A stretch of DNA of 64,000 nt from Novosphingobium sediminis (GCF_007991615.1 NZ_BJYR01000015.1:62001-126000), one strand, 5' to 3'. Shown: positions 16,652 through 25,946, counted from the first letter of the stretch. The notes: generated by a model from the letters alone, not told the origin. Made by a program: numbers and translations.

Positions 16652-17373
16652 GCCTCAGCCATCGCAATCGCGGCGGCCAGATCAAGCCGCCCCTCAAACA
16701 GCGCCCGCCCGGTAATCACGCCCTCGATGCCATCGGCCTCGTGGATCTTCAGCATCCGGATATCGTCGATGCCCTTCACGCCGCCGCTGGCGATCACCGG
16801 CAGCCGCGTGGTGCGCGCAAGGTCGAGCGTCGCATCGATATTGCAGCCCTTGAGCAGCCCATCGCGGCCCACGTCGGTAAACAGGATCGAGGCCACGCCC
16901 GCATCCTCGAACCGCTTCGCCATGTCGACGATGGAAACGTCGGAAACCTCGGCCCAGCCTTCGGTCGCCACCATCCCATCGCGCGCATCAACCGCGACCA
17001 CGATCCCGCCCGGATAGGCCTTGGCCATGTCCTTCACGAACTGCGGGTCCTTCAGCGCCGCCGTGCCGATCACCACCCGGCTGACGCCCAGATCGAACCA
17101 TCCATCGACGGCAATCGGGTTCCGAATGCCCCCGCCCAGCTGAACGTGGCCGGGAAACACCTTGAGGATGCCCTCGACCGCCGCCCGGTTCACCGCCTCG
17201 CCAGCAAACGCGCCATCGAGATCGACGACATGGAGGTACTGCGAACCAGCCTCGGCAAACAGCATCGCCTGCGCCGCCGGATCGTCGCCATAGACCGTCG
17301 CGCGGGCCATATCGCCCTCGGCCAGCCGCACGACCTGGCCGCCCTTCAGATCAATCGCGGGAAAAACGATCAC
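16648..17373 (-). CDS. hisA: Phosphoribosylformimino-AICAR ribotide isomerase HisA
   Basis: The 241-residue TIM-barrel isomerase begins [16 protein letters not shown] and has LGGGIRN and [13 protein letters not shown] phosphate loops. I choose the GTG at 17373, which overlaps the hisH stop (GTGA) and has GGAG about 10 bases upstream. A GTG three codons earlier (17382) is possible. The stop overlaps hisF. Confidence 0.95.
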   Translation of the reverse strand: MIVFPAIDLKGGQVVRLAEGDMARATVYGDDPAAQAMLFAEAGSQYLHVVDLDGAFAGEAVNRAAVEGILKVFPGHVQLGGGIRNPIAVDGWFDLGVSRVVIGTAALKDPQFVKDMAKAYPGGIVVAVDARDGMVATEGWAEVSDVSIVDMAKRFEDAGVASILFTDVGRDGLLKGCNIDATLDLARTTRLPVIASGGVKGIDDIRMLKIHEADGIEGVITGRALFEGRLDLAAAIAMAEA

Positions 17374-17990
17374 GGCTTCCACTCCAGAAAACGCGCGAGG
17401 AGCGCCAGCCCATAGTCCTGGCTCTTCTCGGGATGGAACTGCACGCCAAGCACGTTGTCCTGCCCCACCGCCGCGACCAGCCCGCCGCCATGGTCGGTCA
17501 TCGCGGCAATGCTCGCGCCTTCTTCGGGCACGAAGTGGTAGGAGTGCAGGAAATAGGCCTCGCCGGGCACGATGAGTTCGTTGTGGTGCATGGGGGCCAC
17601 ATCGTTCCAGCCCATGTGCGGCACCTTGATGCTGGCGTCGCTAGGCTCGATCGCCCGCACTTCGCCGCCGATCCAGCCCAGCCCCTCGGTCACGCCGAAT
17701 TCGATGCCACGGTCCGCCAGCAGTTGCATGCCCACGCAAATGCCGAGGAACGGCGCACCGCCCACCAGCACGCGCTCGCTCATCGCCTCGACCAGCCCCG
17801 GCACGCTGTGCAGCGCTTCGATGCAAGCCTTGAACGCGCCCACACCTGGCAGCACGATCCGGTCCGCCGCGCGCACAACATTGGGGTCCGCCGTTACCGC
17901 GACGCCCTCTGCGCCCGCAGCCTTCAGCGCATTGGCGACCGAACGCAGGTTCCCCGCGCCGTAGTCCACCAATGCCAGAACCTCAGCCAC
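17370..17990 (-). CDS. hisH: Imidazole glycerol phosphate synthase glutaminase subunit HisH
   Basis: The 206-residue class I glutamine amidotransferase supplies ammonia to HisF. The nucleophile cysteine is in LGICVGMQ, and the catalytic His-Glu pair in QFHPEKS. The N-terminus [14 protein letters not shown] is the family signature. I place the start at the GTG at 17990, overlapping the hisB stop by 8 bases; a longer frame runs back through hisB and is an artefact. Confidence 0.95.
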   Translation of the reverse strand: MAEVLALVDYGAGNLRSVANALKAAGAEGVAVTADPNVVRAADRIVLPGVGAFKACIEALHSVPGLVEAMSERVLVGGAPFLGICVGMQLLADRGIEFGVTEGLGWIGGEVRAIEPSDASIKVPHMGWNDVAPMHHNELIVPGEAYFLHSYHFVPEEGASIAAMTDHGGGLVAAVGQDNVLGVQFHPEKSQDYGLALLARFLEWKP

Positions 17991-18576
17991 CGAGGATGCC
18001 CTTGGTGCTGGGCACGGCATCGCCCTTGCGCGGATCGATCTCGACCGCGCTGCGCATCGCCCGGGCGAAGCCCTTGTAGATGCCTTCGATGATGTGGTGG
18101 TTGTTGCTGCCATAGAGGCATTCGATGTGCAGCGTGATCCCGGCGGCCTGCGAAATCGACTGGAACCAGTGCTCGAACAGCTCGGTATCCATCTCGCCCA
18201 GGCGCGGCTGGGTGAAGCTCGCCCTCCAGATCAGCACCGGACGGCCGGAAATGTCGAGCGCGACGCGGGCCAGCGCCTCGTCCATCGGCGAATAGGCGGT
18301 GCCGTAGCGGGCGATGCCCTTCTTGTCGCCGAGCGCCTGCGAAATCGCCTGCCCCAGCGCAATCGCGCTATCCTCGGTGGTGTGGTGCTGGTCGACGTGG
18401 AGGTCGCCCTTCACATGGCACGTCACGTCGATCAGCGAATGACGGCTGAACTGCTCGATCATGTGATCGAGAAAGCCGATACCGGTGTTCACATCGAAAG
18501 TGCCGGTGCCGTCGAGGTTCACCGAGACCTTGATGTCGGTTTCGTGCGTGGTGCGGGCGATCGATCCGGTGCGCAT
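17983..18576 (-). CDS. hisB: Imidazoleglycerol-phosphate dehydratase HisB
   Basis: The 197-residue manganese enzyme has the duplicated metal motifs [26 protein letters not shown] and [19 protein letters not shown]. It is the monofunctional form without a phosphatase domain. It is the first visible gene of the hisB-hisH-hisA-hisF run and is divergent from sspB, so the operon promoter should lie in 18577-18669. hisG, hisD, hisC and hisI are not in this window. Confidence 0.96.
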   Translation of the reverse strand: MRTGSIARTTHETDIKVSVNLDGTGTFDVNTGIGFLDHMIEQFSRHSLIDVTCHVKGDLHVDQHHTTEDSAIALGQAISQALGDKKGIARYGTAYSPMDEALARVALDISGRPVLIWRASFTQPRLGEMDTELFEHWFQSISQAAGITLHIECLYGSNNHHIIEGIYKGFARAMRSAVEIDPRKGDAVPSTKGILGG

Positions 18577-18669
18577 GAAGGCCGCCTATAGGCGTCTTCC
18601 GGGCAGAATCAATTGCCTGCACATCGCACCCCCTTGACCCGCGCGGCGCTCCAAGCCACCCTAAGCAGG

Positions 18670-19161
18670 ATGAGTGACGCGCCCGACAGCCTGATCCCCT
18701 ATGATGAAATCGTGCAGGAAGCCCTGCGCGCAGTGGTTGGCCGCGTGCTTGGCCAGGTCGAAAGCTCCGGCGGCACGCTCCCCGGCGCGCATCATTTCTA
18801 CATCACCTTCAAGACCGGCGCCCCCGGTGTGGCGATCCCGCCGCGCCTCAAGGAACGCTTTCCGGACGAGATGACCATCGTTCTCCAGAACAAGTTCTGG
18901 GACCTCAAGGTCACGCCCGAAGGCTTCAGCGTCGGCCTTTCGTTCAACCAGATTCCCTCCACCTTGGTCATCCCGTTCAGCGCGATCACCGCCTTTGTCG
19001 ATCCGGCAGTCGATTTCGGCCTGCAGTTCCAGACGGCCGGCGATATCGAGGAAGACGAAGCACCGCATGATGCGGAAAACGATTCGCCCGGCGGGGACGA
19101 ACCGACGGGTTCCGATGATGGCTCCAACGTCGTCACCGTGGATTTCGGCCGCAAGAAGTGA
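18670..19161 (+). CDS. sspB: SspB-family ClpXP adaptor
   Basis: The 163-residue protein matches the alphaproteobacterial SspB. The folded part carries HHFYITFKTGAPGVAIP, FPDEMTIVLQNKFWDL and FSVGLSFNQIP. An acidic flexible tail (about 115-155) ends in the short hydrophobic and basic VVTVDFGRKK, likely the ClpX-docking segment. It delivers tagged substrates such as ssrA proteins to ClpXP. The ATG at 18670 starts SDAPDSLIPYDEI. The stop overlaps the next gene (GTGA). Confidence 0.9.
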   Translation: MSDAPDSLIPYDEIVQEALRAVVGRVLGQVESSGGTLPGAHHFYITFKTGAPGVAIPPRLKERFPDEMTIVLQNKFWDLKVTPEGFSVGLSFNQIPSTLVIPFSAITAFVDPAVDFGLQFQTAGDIEEDEAPHDAENDSPGGDEPTGSDDGSNVVTVDFGRKK

Positions 19162-19538
19162 CCGCGTCGGGCAAGCCGGCTCCGGAAGCCCCTGCGCCTG
19201 AGGTACCTGCCGAATCGCCCGATCCGGTTGGCCCGCTAACCCGCACCATCCTCGCAGGTATCGCGATGCGCGCAGGCTCCACGCTGCTGAAGCGCGGGGT
19301 TGACCGCGGCATCCTCGGTGCAGCGCCCGAAGTGCTGAAGTCGGCGGCGAAGGCAGCCGGCGCCAAGGCCGCCGAAACGGCCGCGAAGGCTCCCAAGGTG
19401 AAACGCGGCATCGGCACCCGCCTCCTCACCGCCGCCGCCACGCGCATCGCCACACGTTCGGTCCCCGGTGCCATCGTCGTGGGCGGTGCGCTGCTCGCCA
19501 AGACGCTCCACAATCATCGGAAGAACCGCAAGGGTTGA
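19158..19538 (+). CDS. Alanine/lysine-rich protein of unknown function
   Basis: The 126-residue product starts at a GTG overlapping the sspB stop. It has a Pro/Ala/Glu-rich N-terminus (1-25), an amphipathic Ala/Lys-rich middle and a hydrophobic stretch near the end (SVPGAIVVGGALLAKTL) followed by a basic tail HNHRKNRKG. It looks like a small membrane-associated or amphipathic-helix protein. Translational coupling to sspB argues that it is real. I recognise no family. Confidence 0.6.
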   Translation: MTASGKPAPEAPAPEVPAESPDPVGPLTRTILAGIAMRAGSTLLKRGVDRGILGAAPEVLKSAAKAAGAKAAETAAKAPKVKRGIGTRLLTAAATRIATRSVPGAIVVGGALLAKTLHNHRKNRKG

Positions 19539-19590
19539 CCCGGACGCCCCGCATGCGCCAACAGCGCGCATGGTCCAGCCGACTCCCCAG

Positions 19591-20223
19591 ATGTCCGACG
19601 CACTCCACCGCCGCGGCCTGATGTTCATCCTGTCTTCGCCCTCCGGCGCGGGCAAGACGACGATCTCGCGCATGTTGCTCGATGGCGATCCCGCGCTTCG
19701 CCTTTCCGTCTCCGCCACCACGCGCCCGATGCGCCCCGGCGAAGTCGACGGGAAGGACTACCACTTCGTGACGCAGGAGCAGTTCGACCGCATGGTCGAG
19801 GCGGAGCAGTTCCTCGAATGGGCGCACGTCTTCAGCCACAGCTACGGCACGCCCAAGGCCCAGGTGAAGGCCGGCCTGCGCGAAGGACAGGACTTCCTGT
19901 TCGACATCGACTGGCAGGGCACCCAGCAGCTCTACCAGAAGCTTGAGACCGACGTGGTGCGCGTGTTCCTGCTGCCCCCCAGCATCGACGAATTGCGCCG
20001 CCGTCTCACCGGTCGCGGCACGGACAGCGCAGAAGTCATCGCTGCCCGCATGGAACGCGCCCGCGCCGAAATCAGCCACTGGGACGGCTACGACTACGTT
20101 GTCGTCAACGATGATATCGACGAATGCTTCGCCAAGGTCTGCGAAATCCTCCATGCCGAACGCATGAAGCGCGCCCGGCAAACGGGGCTGATCGGCTTCG
20201 TCCGCGAACTGATGCGGCCGTGA
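19591..20223 (+). CDS. gmk: Guanylate kinase
   Basis: The 210-residue kinase phosphorylates GMP and dGMP. The P-loop SSPSGAGKTT is followed by SATTRPMRPGEVDGKDY, the GMP-binding segment, and the lid region with RRLTGRG. ATGs at 19570 and 19591 are both possible; the second gives the usual length. The gene follows the unknown 126-residue gene by about 50 bases and ends just before the convergent SRPBCC gene. Confidence 0.95.
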   Translation: MSDALHRRGLMFILSSPSGAGKTTISRMLLDGDPALRLSVSATTRPMRPGEVDGKDYHFVTQEQFDRMVEAEQFLEWAHVFSHSYGTPKAQVKAGLREGQDFLFDIDWQGTQQLYQKLETDVVRVFLLPPSIDELRRRLTGRGTDSAEVIAARMERARAEISHWDGYDYVVVNDDIDECFAKVCEILHAERMKRARQTGLIGFVRELMRP

Positions 20224-20230
20224 GGCGCGC

Positions 20231-20698
20231 CTAACCCTCGAGCAATGCCGCCAACTGGTTCAGTTGCTGCGGCAAGGCCAGGGCTGAGCCGGCCAGCGCC
20301 TCGTCGCGCGCCGCCTGCGAAGGATAGCGCTCGTGGTAGGTCAGCAACGTCCCGCCATCCGCTTCCGCAAGGGTCACCGTTGTGATCGCCCCATCGGGGT
20401 CTTCGGCGTTGGTCCAGACGATCCGCGCATCCGGCACGACCTCGGGATAAGTCCCGTGAAACGCCATCTTGCCCGCGTCGCCGAAGGCATAGACCAGCCG
20501 GTACGAACCTCCGGTGCGGACATCGAGATCGCATTCCAGCATGGTGATCCCCGCGCCCTCAGGCATCCACCACTGGCGAAACAGCGCGGCATCTGACCAC
20601 GCCTCGAACACCCGCCCGCGCGCCGCAGCCAATGTGCGGGTGATGGCCAGTTCGGTCTCCCCGATAGGCTGTCCGCCGATTTCGGCTCCGCCGCTCAC
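20231..20698 (-). CDS. SRPBCC / AHSA1-like START-fold protein
   Basis: The 155-residue protein shows the Activator-of-Hsp90-like pattern: ITRTLAAARGRVFEAWSD, FRQWWMPEGAGI, GGSYRLVYAFGDAGKMAF HGTY-like core and a C-terminal helix. Such proteins bind hydrophobic ligands. The GTG at 20698 overlaps the stop of the SMP-30 gene (GTGA), so the two are co-expressed; a longer upstream frame is an artefact. The ligand is unknown, but the context is a CoA-thioester catabolic cluster. Confidence 0.82.
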   Translation of the reverse strand: MSGGAEIGGQPIGETELAITRTLAAARGRVFEAWSDAALFRQWWMPEGAGITMLECDLDVRTGGSYRLVYAFGDAGKMAFHGTYPEVVPDARIVWTNAEDPDGAITTVTLAEADGGTLLTYHERYPSQAARDEALAGSALALPQQLNQLAALLEG

Positions 20699-21576
20699 GG
20701 CCACCCGGCCCGCGCCGCGTCTACCTCGGCCACCAGCACCACGCCCTTGGCCGCGCTCTTCGCCACCTCGGCATCGCTGCTCGGCGCGCAGAGCATGAAC
20801 AGGTGCCGCCCTTCGGGCCCGCCCAGCATACAGGCATAGCAGGGCATCTCGCCGGTCGAGACGACCTCCAGCACCGCCCCGCCCTCGCCGATCCGCGCAC
20901 ATTCTGGCGCTACCGGGTTGGCAATCCAGATCGCGCCGTCCGCATCGAGCGCGATGCCATCGGGAATGCGCGGGGACGTATCCGCCCACACCCGCCGCCC
21001 CGAAAGCGCTCCGTCCGCACCGATATCGAATGCCGTCAACCGCGCGCCCAGCGTCTCGCCGATGATGAGCGTCTTGCCGTCGGGCGTGATGACAGTGCCA
21101 TTGGGAAAGCTGAGGTCCGGCGCGGCAACCGAAACGCTGCCATCCGGCTGCACCATCACCAGATTGGCCTTGGGATGATCCGCCAGCACCGATGGCACGC
21201 CCCGCGCGCGCAGTTCATGGTCAAGATCGAACCCGAAGTTGCCGACGTAAGCCCGCCCCTCGGCATCGACGACCATATCGTTGCACAGATGCGCCGTCAG
21301 CTCCGCCAGATCGGCATGGACCGCCAGCCGCCCGTCAGGCCAGCGCCGCCAGACCTGCCGCTTGCGCATCGAGACGAACAGCAGCGAGCCATCCGGCATC
21401 CACCCCAGCCCCGAAGGCTGGTCATCCAGTTCCAGTTCGATCCGGTGGTCCCCCGCCAAGTCCACCGAGCGGATCGTCTGGCTGTAGAAATCGCTGAACC
21501 ACAGCCGGCCTTCACGCCAGCGCGGCCCCTCGCCGAAGTGGAAACCATCAGCAAGTTGGCGCACGCTGCGAGACAT
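20695..21576 (-). CDS. SMP-30/gluconolactonase-like beta-propeller lactonase
   Basis: The 293-residue protein has the SMP-30/gluconolaconase/LRE layout. The N-terminal FHFGEGPRWREGRLWFSDF holds the metal-binding glutamate, HLCNDMVVDAEGRAYVGNFG follows in the middle and PDGIALDADGAIWIANP near 220. These enzymes hydrolyse lactones with a divalent metal. It is downstream of the SDR gene on the same strand (6-base gap) and upstream of the SRPBCC gene (4-base overlap), so a lactone intermediate may occur in the pathway; this is inference. Confidence 0.88.
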   Translation of the reverse strand: MSRSVRQLADGFHFGEGPRWREGRLWFSDFYSQTIRSVDLAGDHRIELELDDQPSGLGWMPDGSLLFVSMRKRQVWRRWPDGRLAVHADLAELTAHLCNDMVVDAEGRAYVGNFGFDLDHELRARGVPSVLADHPKANLVMVQPDGSVSVAAPDLSFPNGTVITPDGKTLIIGETLGARLTAFDIGADGALSGRRVWADTSPRIPDGIALDADGAIWIANPVAPECARIGEGGAVLEVVSTGEMPCYACMLGGPEGRHLFMLCAPSSDAEVAKSAAKGVVLVAEVDAARAGWP

Positions 21577-21582
21577 GGCGGT

Positions 21583-22383
21583 TTACTCCCCGAGCGGGCT
21601 GATATGGTCAGCCGGAATATAGGCGTTCACGATGCCGCCATCGATCGGCAGCGGCGTGCCGATCACATAGTCGCCCGCGCGGCTGGCGAGGAAGATCGCG
21701 CCGCCCGCCATGTCTTCCAGATTGCCGATGCGCTTCAGCGGAATGCCCCGCGAAGACGCTTCTGGATTCTTGGCCGCCGCCTTGTTCATTTCCGAAGCGA
21801 AGGCGCCCGGGCAGATCGCGTTGACGATGATGTTGTCGCTCACCAGCCGCGCTGCCATGCGCCGCGTCAGGTGCACCAGTGCCGATTTCGAGGCCTGATA
21901 GCTGTAGGTCTCCCACGGGTTGACGCGCAGGCCATCGACCGAAGCAATGTTGATGACCTTGGCCGGGTGCTCGCCGGCAGCGGCCTTGAGCAGCCCGTGC
22001 AGCTTCTGGGTCAGGAAGAAGGGCGTCTTGACGTTGAGGTTCATCACCTTGTCCCAGCCCATCTCCGGGAAATCCTCGAACTCGGCCCCCCATGCGACGC
22101 CCGCGTTGTTCACGAGGATGTCGATCCGGCTTTCGCGCTGCGCGAGATCTTCGGCCAGCGCCTCGATCCCGGCGAGCGAGGAGATATCCCCCGGCAGCGC
22201 GATGCACTTTGGCCCGAGTTCGGCAGCAGTTTCCTCAACCACCGCCGCCTTGCGCGCCGTGATGTAGACCCGCTCGCAGCCCGCCGCGATGAAGCCTTCG
22301 GCAATCATCCGCCCGATCCCGCGCGAACCGCCCGTCACCACCGCAACGCGGCCTTCAAGGCTGAAAAGCTTGGCAAAATCCAT
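21583..22383 (-). CDS. SDR-family oxidoreductase
   Basis: The 266-residue classical SDR has TGGSRGIG for cofactor binding, NNAGVAWG, the serine region INIASVDG and the active-site YQASK. The C-terminal LPIDGGIV is also usual. The ATG at 22383 is preferred since GAGG lies about 9 bases upstream; a TTG at 22398 is the longer option and overlaps the preceding gene. It is the third gene of the minus arm of the catabolic cluster, after two acyl-CoA dehydrogenases, and could oxidise a hydroxyacyl intermediate. Substrate unknown. Confidence 0.9.
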   Translation of the reverse strand: MDFAKLFSLEGRVAVVTGGSRGIGRMIAEGFIAAGCERVYITARKAAVVEETAAELGPKCIALPGDISSLAGIEALAEDLAQRESRIDILVNNAGVAWGAEFEDFPEMGWDKVMNLNVKTPFFLTQKLHGLLKAAAGEHPAKVINIASVDGLRVNPWETYSYQASKSALVHLTRRMAARLVSDNIIVNAICPGAFASEMNKAAAKNPEASSRGIPLKRIGNLEDMAGGAIFLASRAGDYVIGTPLPIDGGIVNAYIPADHISPLGE

Positions 22384-22394
22384 CTGTCTGATCC

Positions 22395-23534
22395 TCAATA
22401 GCCGCTGAGCTGCGCAACGCGCTCGGCATGGTAGTTGGCATCGCCCATGAACTCGGTCAGCGCGCGCTCGCGCTTCATGTAGAGCCCGATGTCAAATTCG
22501 TCGGTCATGCCCACGCCGCCGTGCATCTGCACGCCTTCGCGCACAGCCAGATTGCACACCCGCGCGGCCTTGGCCTTGGCGACCGAAACCATCAGCTCCG
22601 CCCGTTCCGATCCGCCATCAAGCAGCTGCTGCGCCTTGATGACCACTGCTTCGGCGATCTCCAACTCCGAGTAGAGGTGCGCCGCGCGGTGCTGCAGCGC
22701 CTGGAATTCGCCGATCAGCTTGCCGAACTGCTTGCGCGTCTTGAGGTAGCCGGTTGTCATCGCGAACGCCCCGCTGCCGACGCCGGTCTGCTCCGCCGCC
22801 GCGCCGATGCGGCCCGCGCTCAGCACCTTGTTCAGCAGCGCCCGCCCGCCATCGACTTCGCCGATCACGGTCGAACCATCGAGCTCCACACCGTCAAACC
22901 GCACGTGGCTGGCCATCGAACTATCGACCAGCCGCACCGCATTGTGCCCGATGCCCGCGGCATCCTTGGGCACCGCAAACAGCGTAACGCCATCGGCATC
23001 GCTGTCGCTGCCCGAAGTCCGCGCCGCGACGATGATCGCATCGGCAGAAGTGCCGTGGATCACGAAGTCCTTAGCGCCGGTCAGGCGAAAGCCGTTGCCA
23101 GCGCGCTCGGCGCGGCAGGCGATCTTTTCGGGCTTGTGCTTTGCGCCTTCATCGATGGCGACGGCCAGCACCGTCTCGCCCGCGATAATGCCCGGCAGCC
23201 AGCGCCCGCGCAGGTCGTCCGAGGCTTCGCTCAGCGCCGTCACGCCCATCACTGATGTCGTCAGGAACGGCGAAGGCGTCAGGTTGCGCCCGATCTCGGC
23301 AAGCACGATCCCTGCTTCGACATGGCCCATCGCAAGCCCGCCATCCGCTTCGGCGGCGAGCATGCCCGTCAGGCCCATTTCGGCGAACTGCTTCCACAGC
23401 CCGTGGCCGAAGCCGTCCTTGCAATTGAAGTCGCGCCAATGGCGCAGCTGCTTCTTGATCCCGCCTTCATCGGCCATGAAGCCGGTGACGCTTTCGGCCA
23501 GCATGGCCTGATCTTCGGTATGATACAGCGGCAT
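22395..23534 (-). CDS. Acyl-CoA dehydrogenase, probably the non-catalytic subunit of a heteromer
   Basis: The 379-residue flavoprotein-fold subunit begins MPLYHTEDQAMLAES and ends with GGVGMTDEFDIGLYMKRER. At the place where active dehydrogenases of this class carry a glutamate (as in IEGGTSE in the neighbour) it reads LTEFMGDANYH, so the base seems absent. In steroid side-chain degradation such subunits pair with a catalytic partner in an alpha2-beta2 enzyme. The catalytic candidate is the adjacent gene at 23721. The ribosome binding site is weak (a GAGTATATCC-like stretch before ATG 23534). Confidence 0.85.
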   Translation of the reverse strand: MPLYHTEDQAMLAESVTGFMADEGGIKKQLRHWRDFNCKDGFGHGLWKQFAEMGLTGMLAAEADGGLAMGHVEAGIVLAEIGRNLTPSPFLTTSVMGVTALSEASDDLRGRWLPGIIAGETVLAVAIDEGAKHKPEKIACRAERAGNGFRLTGAKDFVIHGTSADAIIVAARTSGSDSDADGVTLFAVPKDAAGIGHNAVRLVDSSMASHVRFDGVELDGSTVIGEVDGGRALLNKVLSAGRIGAAAEQTGVGSGAFAMTTGYLKTRKQFGKLIGEFQALQHRAAHLYSELEIAEAVVIKAQQLLDGGSERAELMVSVAKAKAARVCNLAVREGVQMHGGVGMTDEFDIGLYMKRERALTEFMGDANYHAERVAQLSGY

Positions 23535-23609
23535 GGATATACTCCTAAGCCTTGAAAAACATCAGGAAACCCGAAACCCGACTCACCCCCGGGGAAACCT
23601 CCCCACCCC

Positions 23610-23687
23610 GCTCACCCTGAGCTTGTCGAAGAGTGCTGGCACCGCGCTCGGGCCAGATGCTTCGCCCTTCGACAAGCTCAGGATGAG
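23610..23687. repeat. Inverted repeat, class A copy 1
   Basis: Two arms, GAGCTTGTCGAAG near 23619-23631 and CTTCGACAAGCTC near 23667-23679, form a stem around roughly 35 bases. The arms extend into GCTCACCCT and AGGATGAGC; the next 13 bases add CAGCATGAGCG, a further partial copy of the outer arm. It sits between two same-strand acyl-CoA dehydrogenase genes. The same arm motif recurs at 44692-44763 and 58853-58920. Confidence 0.8.
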
Positions 23688-23720
23688 CTCAGCATGAGCG
23701 GTTGGGGGGTGGACCGTGTG

Positions 23721-24881
23721 CTAAGCCCCCGGCAGTTCGAGAATGCGCTTGGCGACGACGTTGAGCATGACTTCGCTCGTGCCGCCCTCGATCGAGTTGG
23801 CCTTGGTCCGTAGCCAGCTGCGTGCCGGTGCCCCGCCGCGCGTTTCCTCGCTCTCCCACTCCAGCGCCGTGCTGCCGCCCGCCGCCATCAGCAGTTCGTG
23901 CCGCCGCTTGTTGAGCTCGGTCCCGGCGTACTTCATCATGTTGGGCTTGGCCGGATGCGCCTTGCCCACCTTGATTTCGTCGAGGAACTTTTCCCCGCAA
24001 GCCGCAAACGCCAGCGCATCGATATCGAACTGCGCCAGTTCAGCGCGCAGCATCGGATCGTCGAGCCCGCCCCGCGCCAGCACCTTGCCGATCGTGCTGG
24101 TCTGCTCGCCGCCGCCAGCGCCCGAGATCATCTCGCGCTCGTGGCCAAGAAGGTACTTTGCCACGTCCCAGCCGCGATTGAGCTGGCCGACGATCTGGTG
24201 CTTGGGCACCACCACGTTGTCGAAGAACGTCTCGCAGAACGGCGAGGAGCCGCTGATCAGCTTGATCGGCTTGGTCGTCACGCCCGGCGTCGTCATGTCG
24301 AACAGCAGGAACGAGATGCCCTGATAGGTGTTCGCCTTGTCCGTGCGCACCAGACAGAAGATCCAGTCGGCCTTGTCGGCATAGCTGGTCCAGATCTTCT
24401 GGCCGTTGACCACCCAGTGGTCGCCCTTGTCCTCGCCAAAGGTCTGAAGCGAAACGAGGTCAGAGCCTGAACCCGGCTCGGAATAGCCCTGACACCAGCG
24501 GATCTCGCCGCGTGCGATCTGGTTGAGGTAGAGTACCTTCTGCTCTTCGGTGCCGAACTTGAGCAGCGCCGGCCCGAGCATCCAGATGCCGAAGCTCGAA
24601 AGCGGCGGCCGCGCCCCGGCCCGCGCCAGTTCCTCGCGCCACACCTTCGCTTCCGCCGGGCTCATCCCCGCGCCGCCATAGGGCTTGGGCCAATCGGGGA
24701 CGGTGAAGCCTTTGGCCGCGCAGACCTCCATCCACTGCTTCTGCGCCGCGCTCTTGAACACGAAATTGCGGCCGCCCCAGCAGATGTCGTCCTCGCCCTG
24801 CACGGGCTTCCTCATCTCTTCCGGGCAGTTCGCCTCAATCCACGCGCGGATTTCCGCGCGGAAAGCCTCAAGCTCTGACAT
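23721..24881 (-). CDS. Acyl-CoA dehydrogenase, catalytic type
   Basis: The 386-residue enzyme has FAD- and substrate-binding segments CQGYSEPGSGSDL and WVVNGQKIWTSYA and a catalytic glutamate at about 365 in ANSIEGGTSE. It resembles the FadE-type alpha subunits used on bulky CoA esters. The ATG at 24881 follows GAGAGGAG by about 7 bases; a longer frame upstream has no site. Its promoter region contains the palindrome at 24897-24914. With the gene at 22395 it likely forms a heterotetramer. Oxidises an acyl-CoA to the 2,3-enoyl-CoA; chain unknown. Confidence 0.9.
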   Translation of the reverse strand: MSELEAFRAEIRAWIEANCPEEMRKPVQGEDDICWGGRNFVFKSAAQKQWMEVCAAKGFTVPDWPKPYGGAGMSPAEAKVWREELARAGARPPLSSFGIWMLGPALLKFGTEEQKVLYLNQIARGEIRWCQGYSEPGSGSDLVSLQTFGEDKGDHWVVNGQKIWTSYADKADWIFCLVRTDKANTYQGISFLLFDMTTPGVTTKPIKLISGSSPFCETFFDNVVVPKHQIVGQLNRGWDVAKYLLGHEREMISGAGGGEQTSTIGKVLARGGLDDPMLRAELAQFDIDALAFAACGEKFLDEIKVGKAHPAKPNMMKYAGTELNKRRHELLMAAGGSTALEWESEETRGGAPARSWLRTKANSIEGGTSEVMLNVVAKRILELPGA

Positions 24882-24896
24882 GGCTTTTGCTCCTCT

Positions 24897-24914
24897 CTTA
24901 ATCGAGAGGTTAAG
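24897..24914 (-). promoter_or_regulatory. Candidate operator, TTAAYC-N4-GRTTAA palindrome, site 1
   Basis: Read toward the gene it is TTAACC-TCTC-GATTAA, flanked by C and G so that the outer arms are CTTAA/TTAAG. It lies 16-33 bases before the ATG at 24881 and abuts the ribosome binding site. The same 12 defined bases in the same orientation recur at 25947-25964 before the other dehydrogenase. Confidence 0.6.
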
Positions 24915-25066
24915 GCGACTCGCCGCGCGCATGCAAGCACCGATTTAGCCAAGGTTTTCTGCCAATCCCGCGCCCCTTGCATGCCGTAGCGTAAAGCCGA
25001 TCGGCATTGACGAAGGGCGGCTTGGGCCTAAGCTCGCGCCAAAATCAGATCAACGGAGAGGGCTAC

Positions 25067-25921
25067 ATGCGATTCCACAACAAGACCGTCGTCGTCACTG
25101 GCGCTGCATCGGGCATCGGCCGCGCCACCGCGCTGCTGTTCGCAGCTGAAGGAGCCAAGGTCTACGCCGCCGATATCGACGAGGCTGGCCTCGCGCAGAC
25201 CGCCGCCGAATCGAATGGCGAAGTCCACACCGTCCGCTGCGACGTCTGCAAGTGCGAGGACATCAAGGCGCTGATGGACCGCGCCGCTGCCGAAACCGGC
25301 GGGATCGATGCCGTGTTCAACAATGCCGGCGCGGGCGGCGACATGGCCAAGATCGACGAGATCGAGCCCGAGGGCTGGGACCGCACGATGCACCTCCTGC
25401 TCCGCTCGGTGGCGTTCGGCATCCGCTATGCCGTGCCGCACATGATCGGCCGCAAGGGCGCCGCCATCGTCAACACGTCCTCGGTCGCGGCGGTTGGCCC
25501 GGGCTACTCCCCCAATGCCTATGCCGTCGCCAAGGCCGGCGTGCTCCACCTCACCAAGACGAGCGCCGCCGATCTCGCCCGCCACCAGATCCGCGTGAAC
25601 GCGGTGCAGCCCGGCTTCATCAACACCAACATCTTCACCACTTCGCTCGATGTGCCGAAGGAACTCGAAGAGCAGGCCAAGGGCGCGATCCTGATGATGA
25701 GCACGGCAGCCCAGCCCGTCGCCCGCGCCGGCCAGCCGAACGATATCGGCGAGGCGGTGCTCTATCTCTGCAGCGAGGCGGCCAGCTTCGTGAACGGCAC
25801 CTCGATCATCGTCGACGGCGGCCTCACCATCGGCCCGCGCCACTCGTGGGATCCGGAAGTGCCCGATCTGTTCGAGGCGCTCCGCCAGATGAAAGCTGCC
25901 GCTGAAGCGCAGGCGTCCTGA
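25067..25921 (+). CDS. SDR-family oxidoreductase
   Basis: The 284-residue classical SDR has TGAASGIG, NNAGAGG, the serine region VNTSSVAAVG and YAVAK, with the C-terminal IIVDGGLTIGP. The ATG at 25067 follows GGAGAGG by about 6 bases. It is divergent from the dehydrogenase pair and is the first gene of the plus arm. The C-terminal extension PDLFEALRQMKAAAEAQAS is longer than in many SDRs. Substrate unknown; context suggests a hydroxyacyl-CoA or a cyclic alcohol. Confidence 0.92.
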   Translation: MRFHNKTVVVTGAASGIGRATALLFAAEGAKVYAADIDEAGLAQTAAESNGEVHTVRCDVCKCEDIKALMDRAAAETGGIDAVFNNAGAGGDMAKIDEIEPEGWDRTMHLLLRSVAFGIRYAVPHMIGRKGAAIVNTSSVAAVGPGYSPNAYAVAKAGVLHLTKTSAADLARHQIRVNAVQPGFINTNIFTTSLDVPKELEEQAKGAILMMSTAAQPVARAGQPNDIGEAVLYLCSEAASFVNGTSIIVDGGLTIGPRHSWDPEVPDLFEALRQMKAAAEAQAS

Positions 25922-25946
25922 ACTCGGCGCTTGATCTGGCGCAAGG

